Below are positions 31,934-35,699 of a DNA stretch of 35,699 bases, one piece after another; the stretch's first letter is position 1, and each line of letters begins with the position of its first letter. The position numbers and the translations under genes are program-made. This DNA comes from Saprospiraceae bacterium (GTDB lineage: Bacteria; Bacteroidota; Bacteroidia; Chitinophagales; Saprospiraceae), in contig JABDKX010000014.1 in the NCBI GenBank assembly GCA_013001975.1, positions 1 through 35,699 on the forward strand, read 5' to 3'. The notes under the pieces were generated by a model, which did no database searches, had not been told where the DNA came from, and worked only from the letters and a program-made list of their open reading frames with translations.

Positions 31934-32599
31934 TTAATCGTTTGTTTTTTTGACATAAATATTCACGCATGCCTTTTGAGATAGAATGACTCTGTTTTCA
32001 TCATCGATGGATACCTCTTTTGAATGATCAAAATCTATATTATTGACAACACTGATTTTTGTCCCCAGATTGACACATATTTTATTTAGGTATTGTAAAA
32101 ATGGGGTATCATGATTGCGAACACCGACAACAATACCAGTTTCACCTTTTTGAAGATTCATTAAAGAGGTTTGGCTTCGCAGTGTAAACTTGCCATCAGC
32201 ATTAGGAATGGGGTCACCATGAGGATCGTATTTCGGGTTCCCAAGAAAAGTATCCAATCTGGTAATTAATTCATCGGAATCAACATGTTCGAGTTGTTCT
32301 GCAATATCATGAACCTCATCCCATTGGAATTTTAGTTTATCGACTAGAAAAACTTCCCACAATCTGTGTTTTCTAACCAAATTAGTAGCCAATTTGATTC
32401 CTTTTGTGGTGAGATAAACACCTTTATATTTTTCATAATGGAAATACTCCTTCTCAGACAAGCGCTTCAGCATATCTGTTACAGAAGCTGGAGAAGTGTT
32501 TAAATGTTGCGCTACGGCATTGGTGTTAGCTGTACCTTGATTTTTTTCAGTAATCTTAAAAATAGCTTTTATATAATTTTCTTCAGTTTCAGTTGCCAT
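31934..32599 (-). CDS. mntR: DtxR/MntR-family metal-dependent regulator
   Basis: 221 aa. An N-terminal winged helix (TEENYIKAIFKITEKNQG ... TSPASVTDMLKRL), the dimerisation and metal-binding domain (WDEVHDIAEQLEHVDSDELITRLDTFLG ... DPHGDPIP) and a C-terminal FeoA/SH3-like domain (LQKGETGIVVGVRN). This is the iron/manganese-sensing family. It heads the operon with the metal-binding protein and ATPase. A near-palindrome lies at 32655-32670 in its promoter, consistent with metal-dependent autorepression. Mn rather than Fe is inferred from the transporter type. Confidence 0.9.
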   Translation of the reverse strand: MATETEENYIKAIFKITEKNQGTANTNAVAQHLNTSPASVTDMLKRLSEKEYFHYEKYKGVYLTTKGIKLATNLVRKHRLWEVFLVDKLKFQWDEVHDIAEQLEHVDSDELITRLDTFLGNPKYDPHGDPIPNADGKFTLRSQTSLMNLQKGETGIVVGVRNHDTPFLQYLNKICVNLGTKISVVNNIDFDHSKEVSIDDENRVILSQKACVNIYVKKTND

Positions 32600-32639
32600 C
32601 TGTAATAAATAAATTGCTTGTAATTGGATACTATCAACA

Positions 32640-32670
32640 CAAATATATCACATTTTTAGACTAATCTAAA
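32640..32670 (-). promoter_or_regulatory. mntR promoter with DtxR-type operator
   Basis: TATATTTG (32647-32640 on the minus strand) matches the -7 element TAnnTTTG. About 18 nt further up is TTTAG as a weak -33. The near-palindrome TTTAGACTAATCTAAA (32655-32670) covers the space between them; DtxR/MntR-family boxes have this TTAG...CTAA layout. Confidence 0.7.
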
Positions 32671-32797
32671 TTATAATTTAAGCACGACATAAATTTTATT
32701 TTAGTGATTATTGACCTTTAGAGATAGGAATAGCTATCAACATTGCCAATTTATCTTGTTTTCAACTCATTTTCTTCGATAATCATTCAATTTTTTA

Positions 32798-32827
32798 TTT
32801 GCAATCCATATAAATCAATTACTTTTG
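32798..32827 (+). promoter_or_regulatory. hppA promoter
   Basis: TTTG (32798-32801), an 18-nt spacer and TACTTTTG (32820-32827), a full match to the Bacteroidota promoter pattern. The start codon follows 38 nt later. Confidence 0.75.
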
Positions 32828-32865
32828 CACGCTGAATTAAAAAACGAATTAAAACTTAGATTACA

Positions 32866-35043
32866 ATGGGACAAACTATGATTTATGCTATTCCAGCTTT
32901 TGGACTTTTAGCATTATTATATACATTCTGGAAATCTTCTTGGGTAGGAAAACAAGAAGTTGGAACAGATAAAATGGCTAGAATAGCTAAAAATATTTCT
33001 GATGGCGCAATGGCTTTCTTAAAAGCAGAGTACAAAGTATTGGCCATCTTTGTTGTTATCGTAGCCATTTTAATGGCATGGAGTGGCATGAGTGATGCTT
33101 CATCTCCTTTGGTAGCTTTATCATTTGTATTAGGAGCTATCTGTTCAGGATTAGCCGGATTCATCGGAATGAAGGTTGCAACTAAAGCAAATGTTAGAAC
33201 AACAAATGCTGCAAGAACTTCATTAGGAAAAGCATTAGAAGTTGCTTTTGCTGGAGGTGCTGTAATGGGATTAGGTGTTGTTGGACTCGGGGTTCTTGGT
33301 TTAGGCGCTCTTTTCCTTCTTTATTCTGGTATGTTTGGAATAGACACAGCTGAAAATGTTACAAAAGTAATTACCGTTTTAACTGGATTTTCTTTTGGTG
33401 CATCATCAATCGCACTATTTGCAAGAGTTGGTGGTGGTATTTATACTAAAGCAGCTGACGTAGGTGCTGACCTTGTAGGTAAAGTTGAGGCAGGTATTCC
33501 TGAAGATCATCCATTGAATCCAGCAACTATTGCTGATAACGTAGGTGATAATGTTGGAGATGTTGCAGGTATGGGTGCAGATTTATTTGAATCTTTCGTA
33601 GGATCAATCATCGGAACAATGGTATTAGGAGTTGCTTTAATGGGACTTGGTGGATTTGAAACAACCAATGATTTTGGTGGTTTAAATGCAGTTATCCTTC
33701 CTTTAGTTTTAGCAGCTGTTGGTATTGTAACTTCTATTATAGGTACTTTCTTTGTAAAAGTAAAAGATGGTGGTGATCCACATAAAGCATTAAACATGGG
33801 TGAATTTATTTCTGCTGGTTTAATGTTAGTAGCTACAATTCTTATTGTAAGATATATGTTACCTGACACTTGGACTTTCAATGGTGAAGAATACACAAAC
33901 ATGGGTGTTGTTTACGCGATATTGATGGGACTTGTTGCTGGTATCCTAATCGGAAAAGTTACTGAATACTACACAGGAACAGGTACAAAACCAGTTATGT
34001 CAATCGTTGACCAATCTGTTACAGGTTCGGCTACGAATATTATTGCTGGTTTAGGAGTAGGTATGCAATCAACTGCTATTCCAATTATCATTTTATCAGT
34101 AGCTATTATTGGTGCTCACCACTTTGCTGGATTATATGGAATTGCAATCGCTGCAGTTGGTATGTTATCAAATACGGGAATCCAATTAGCTGTTGATGCT
34201 TACGGTCCTATTTCTGATAATGCAGGTGGTATCGCTGAGATGGCTGAACTTCCAAAAGAAGTAAGACAAAAAACGGATAAACTAGATGCTGTTGGAAATA
34301 CAACAGCTGCAATCGGAAAAGGATTTGCTATCGGTTCTGCTGCTTTAACAGCATTAGCAATTTTTGCGGCATATATGCAAACAGCTGGCATTACATCTAT
34401 CGATGTTGCCAATCCAAAAGTAATGGCTGGTGTTTTCTTAGGTGGCATGTTACCATTCTTATTCTCAGCATTATCAATGAATGCAGTAGGACGTGCAGCC
34501 ATGGATATGATTCAAGAAGTAAGAAGACAATTCAAAACCATTCCTGAATTAACGAAAGCTTTAGCTGTCATGAAGAAAAATGATGGTAAAGAAATGAGTG
34601 AGTGGAGTGCTGAAGATAAAGCCACTTTTGATGCTGCAGACGGTAAAGCTGAATATGACAAGTGTGTTGAAATTTCAACAAAAGCTTCTATCAGAGAAAT
34701 GGTAATTCCAGGTCTTATCGCAGTAATTTCTCCAGTGCTTATCGGTTTCGGTGGCGGAGCTGAAATGCTGGGTGGATTACTTGTTGGTGTTACAGTATGT
34801 GGTGTTCTCATGGCCATCTTCCAATCAAACGCTGGTGGTGCTTGGGATAACGCAAAGAAAATGTTTGAAGAAGGTGTTGAAATCAAAGGTCAAATGTATT
34901 ACAAAGGTTCTGAGCCTCACAAGGCAACAGTTGTAGGAGATACGGTTGGAGATCCTTTCAAAGACACTTCAGGTCCTTCATTAAATATCTTATTAAAATT
35001 AATGTCAGTAGTGGCGCTTGTTATAGCTCCATTTATTGGATAA
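32866..35043 (+). CDS. hppA: K+-dependent membrane-bound ion-translocating pyrophosphatase
   Basis: 725 aa with about 16 helices. Hydrolyses PPi in the cytoplasm and pumps H+ and/or Na+ across the inner membrane. Active-site signatures: [20 protein letters not shown] (189-208), [20 protein letters not shown] (224-243) and [14 protein letters not shown] near the end. Ala481 in [10 protein letters not shown] marks the K+-dependent group (K+-independent enzymes carry Lys there). Glu242 in DLFES occurs in many Na+-pumping forms but is shared with others, so ion specificity is open. Own promoter and strong terminator: a single-gene unit. Confidence 0.97.
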   Translation: MGQTMIYAIPAFGLLALLYTFWKSSWVGKQEVGTDKMARIAKNISDGAMAFLKAEYKVLAIFVVIVAILMAWSGMSDASSPLVALSFVLGAICSGLAGFIGMKVATKANVRTTNAARTSLGKALEVAFAGGAVMGLGVVGLGVLGLGALFLLYSGMFGIDTAENVTKVITVLTGFSFGASSIALFARVGGGIYTKAADVGADLVGKVEAGIPEDHPLNPATIADNVGDNVGDVAGMGADLFESFVGSIIGTMVLGVALMGLGGFETTNDFGGLNAVILPLVLAAVGIVTSIIGTFFVKVKDGGDPHKALNMGEFISAGLMLVATILIVRYMLPDTWTFNGEEYTNMGVVYAILMGLVAGILIGKVTEYYTGTGTKPVMSIVDQSVTGSATNIIAGLGVGMQSTAIPIIILSVAIIGAHHFAGLYGIAIAAVGMLSNTGIQLAVDAYGPISDNAGGIAEMAELPKEVRQKTDKLDAVGNTTAAIGKGFAIGSAALTALAIFAAYMQTAGITSIDVANPKVMAGVFLGGMLPFLFSALSMNAVGRAAMDMIQEVRRQFKTIPELTKALAVMKKNDGKEMSEWSAEDKATFDAADGKAEYDKCVEISTKASIREMVIPGLIAVISPVLIGFGGGAEMLGGLLVGVTVCGVLMAIFQSNAGGAWDNAKKMFEEGVEIKGQMYYKGSEPHKATVVGDTVGDPFKDTSGPSLNILLKLMSVVALVIAPFIG

Positions 35044-35063
35044 AAATATAAGTCAACCTAATG

Positions 35064-35099
35064 AAAGCGGTTCTGATTATTCAGAGCCGCTTTTTTTTT
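35064..35099 (+). terminator. Intrinsic terminator after hppA
   Basis: Stem AAAGCGGTTCTGA (35064-35076) and TCAGAGCCGCTTT with one U-G pair and a 4-nt loop, followed by a run of nine Ts. A textbook Rho-independent terminator. Confidence 0.92.
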
Positions 35100-35139
35100 G
35101 ATATTATAGGAGATTTCTAAACATTAAACATGTTTAATA

Positions 35140-35170
35140 TTTGGCTTATCCCTATTGTTGTAAACTTTTG
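35140..35170 (+). promoter_or_regulatory. Candidate promoter for the last gene
   Basis: TTTG (35140-35143), a 19-nt spacer and AACTTTTG (35163-35170), one mismatch from TAnnTTTG. It predicts a leader of about 60 nt before 35234. Confidence 0.4.
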
Positions 35171-35233
35171 ATCTGTTTATACGTAATTATGATTATTTTT
35201 ATTTGTATTAACTAACAAAAAACAAATTTTAAA

Positions 35234-35659
35234 ATGAAAAAATCAACGTTGATTGCAGGTATTGTTGGCGCTATCGCCTTGTACGTTATTAACTCGCTTT
35301 TCTATGGAATGTCAGGTATAATGGACGGTTATTCTACTGAAGCAGGTAACGCCGTTTCACTTCCAGATACTGATATAAATCACATTTCCTTAGCTCTGGG
35401 ACATATTGTCTTAGGTCTTTTAATTTCAATGATTTATTCTAATTGGACCAGAGGAACGCATTCATTTATGCACGGTGCACGATTAGGTGCTCTTCTGGGT
35501 GCCTTAATGGGTATAGGTCTTGGTCTAATTTTCATGGCAACGACAAACATGATGAGCACAACAGGTCATTTAGTTGATGGCGCATGGAATATTATTTCTT
35601 TTGCCATCACAGGAGGCGTTGTCTCCATCATGACAGGTAAGTTTGAAGACAACGAATAA
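35234..35659 (+). CDS. Small four-helix membrane protein of unknown function
   Basis: 141 aa. Helix 1 STLIAGIVGAIALYVINSLFYG, then a soluble loop, helix 2 HIVLGLLISMIYSNW, helix 3 ARLGALLGALMGIGLGLIFM and helix 4 AWNIISFAITGGVVSIMTGK. The second helix is followed by RGTHSFMHGARLGAL, which is reminiscent of a family widespread in Bacteroidota without assigned function. It is separated from hppA by the strong terminator, so it is not part of that unit. Confidence 0.75.
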   Translation: MKKSTLIAGIVGAIALYVINSLFYGMSGIMDGYSTEAGNAVSLPDTDINHISLALGHIVLGLLISMIYSNWTRGTHSFMHGARLGALLGALMGIGLGLIFMATTNMMSTTGHLVDGAWNIISFAITGGVVSIMTGKFEDNE

Positions 35660-35699
35660 AGATTTTAATTGAGTCAAGAGTTAAAGTTTTAATTCTTGG

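Noticed and set aside
33507-34886. Several minus-strand open frames across hppA
   Set aside because: They are antisense to a highly conserved gene and are Pro/Ala/Ser-rich as expected for mirror frames.
35660-35699. Imperfect hairpin at the window end
   Set aside because: The sequence ends before a possible T tract, so a terminator cannot be judged.

Overview
The window looks like a chromosomal segment of an AT-rich member of the Bacteroidota (roughly one third G+C by eye), possibly near the Saprospiria/Chitinophagia. Supporting signs are short secretion signals with lipoproteins ending in a cysteine, several promoters of the Bacteroidota type (TTTG, about 19 nt, TAnnTTTG), few Shine-Dalgarno sequences, an OmpA/PorT-like barrel, a creD gene with its small winged-helix regulator, and the RDD/SpoIIM/DUF4129/DUF4350/MoxR/DUF58 cluster. 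Taxonomy is inferred from gene content only. No rRNA, tRNA, CRISPR array, insertion sequence or phage gene was seen.

Layout. 1-1193 is the 3' part of a + strand outer-membrane barrel gene, closed by a bidirectional terminator. 1273-12076 is a long run of minus-strand genes: three lipoproteins, a VanZ-like protein, murI, a secreted SUMF1/FGE-fold protein paired with a lipoprotein, then dgkA-metallophosphoesterase-small membrane protein (overlapping genes), then membrane protein-regulator-creD, then DUF1801 and RDD. Divergent from RDD, 12235-18828 is a tightly overlapping + strand operon: SpoIIM (TTG start), DUF4129, DUF4350, MoxR ATPase, DUF58 and DUF5362. 18883-20663 holds minus-strand genes: a 56-aa Lacl_2735-type protein, an SDR with a substituted active-site Tyr, an unknown protein and a short SSB. 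20930-21914 is MOSC plus an SRPBCC protein. 21951-22430 is a gene-poor repeat block that runs into the 3' end of a TetA-like MFS gene. 23745-26573 holds a secreted acidic/basic protein and recQ. 26639-27496 is a ketopantoate-reductase-like gene without a standard start codon. 27590-30158 is a + strand group: GNAT, Vat-like acetyltransferase, thioredoxin and a HExxH protein. 30189-32599 is a minus-strand metal uptake set (ATPase, binding protein, DtxR/MntR regulator) without a permease. 32866-35043 is a K+-dependent membrane pyrophosphatase with a clear promoter and terminator, followed by a small membrane protein.

How the genes work together. Three regulatory circuits can be read directly. 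(1) The creD operon carries two copies of an ACTTTG-N5-CAAAGT operator; one copy shares bases with the -7 box of the operon promoter, suggesting autorepression by the winged-helix protein. (2) The DtxR-family gene has the palindrome TTTAGACTAATCTAAA between its -33 and -7 elements, suggesting metal-dependent autoregulation of the metal transporter. (3) hppA has an isolated promoter and a strong intrinsic terminator.

No single locus can be declared a new system from sequence alone. The best candidates for follow-up are the mini-hairpin repeat block that supplies the end of an MFS gene, the creD operator pair, the SpoIIM/MoxR/DUF58 membrane operon, and the ketopantoate-reductase-like gene with its hidden N-terminus.
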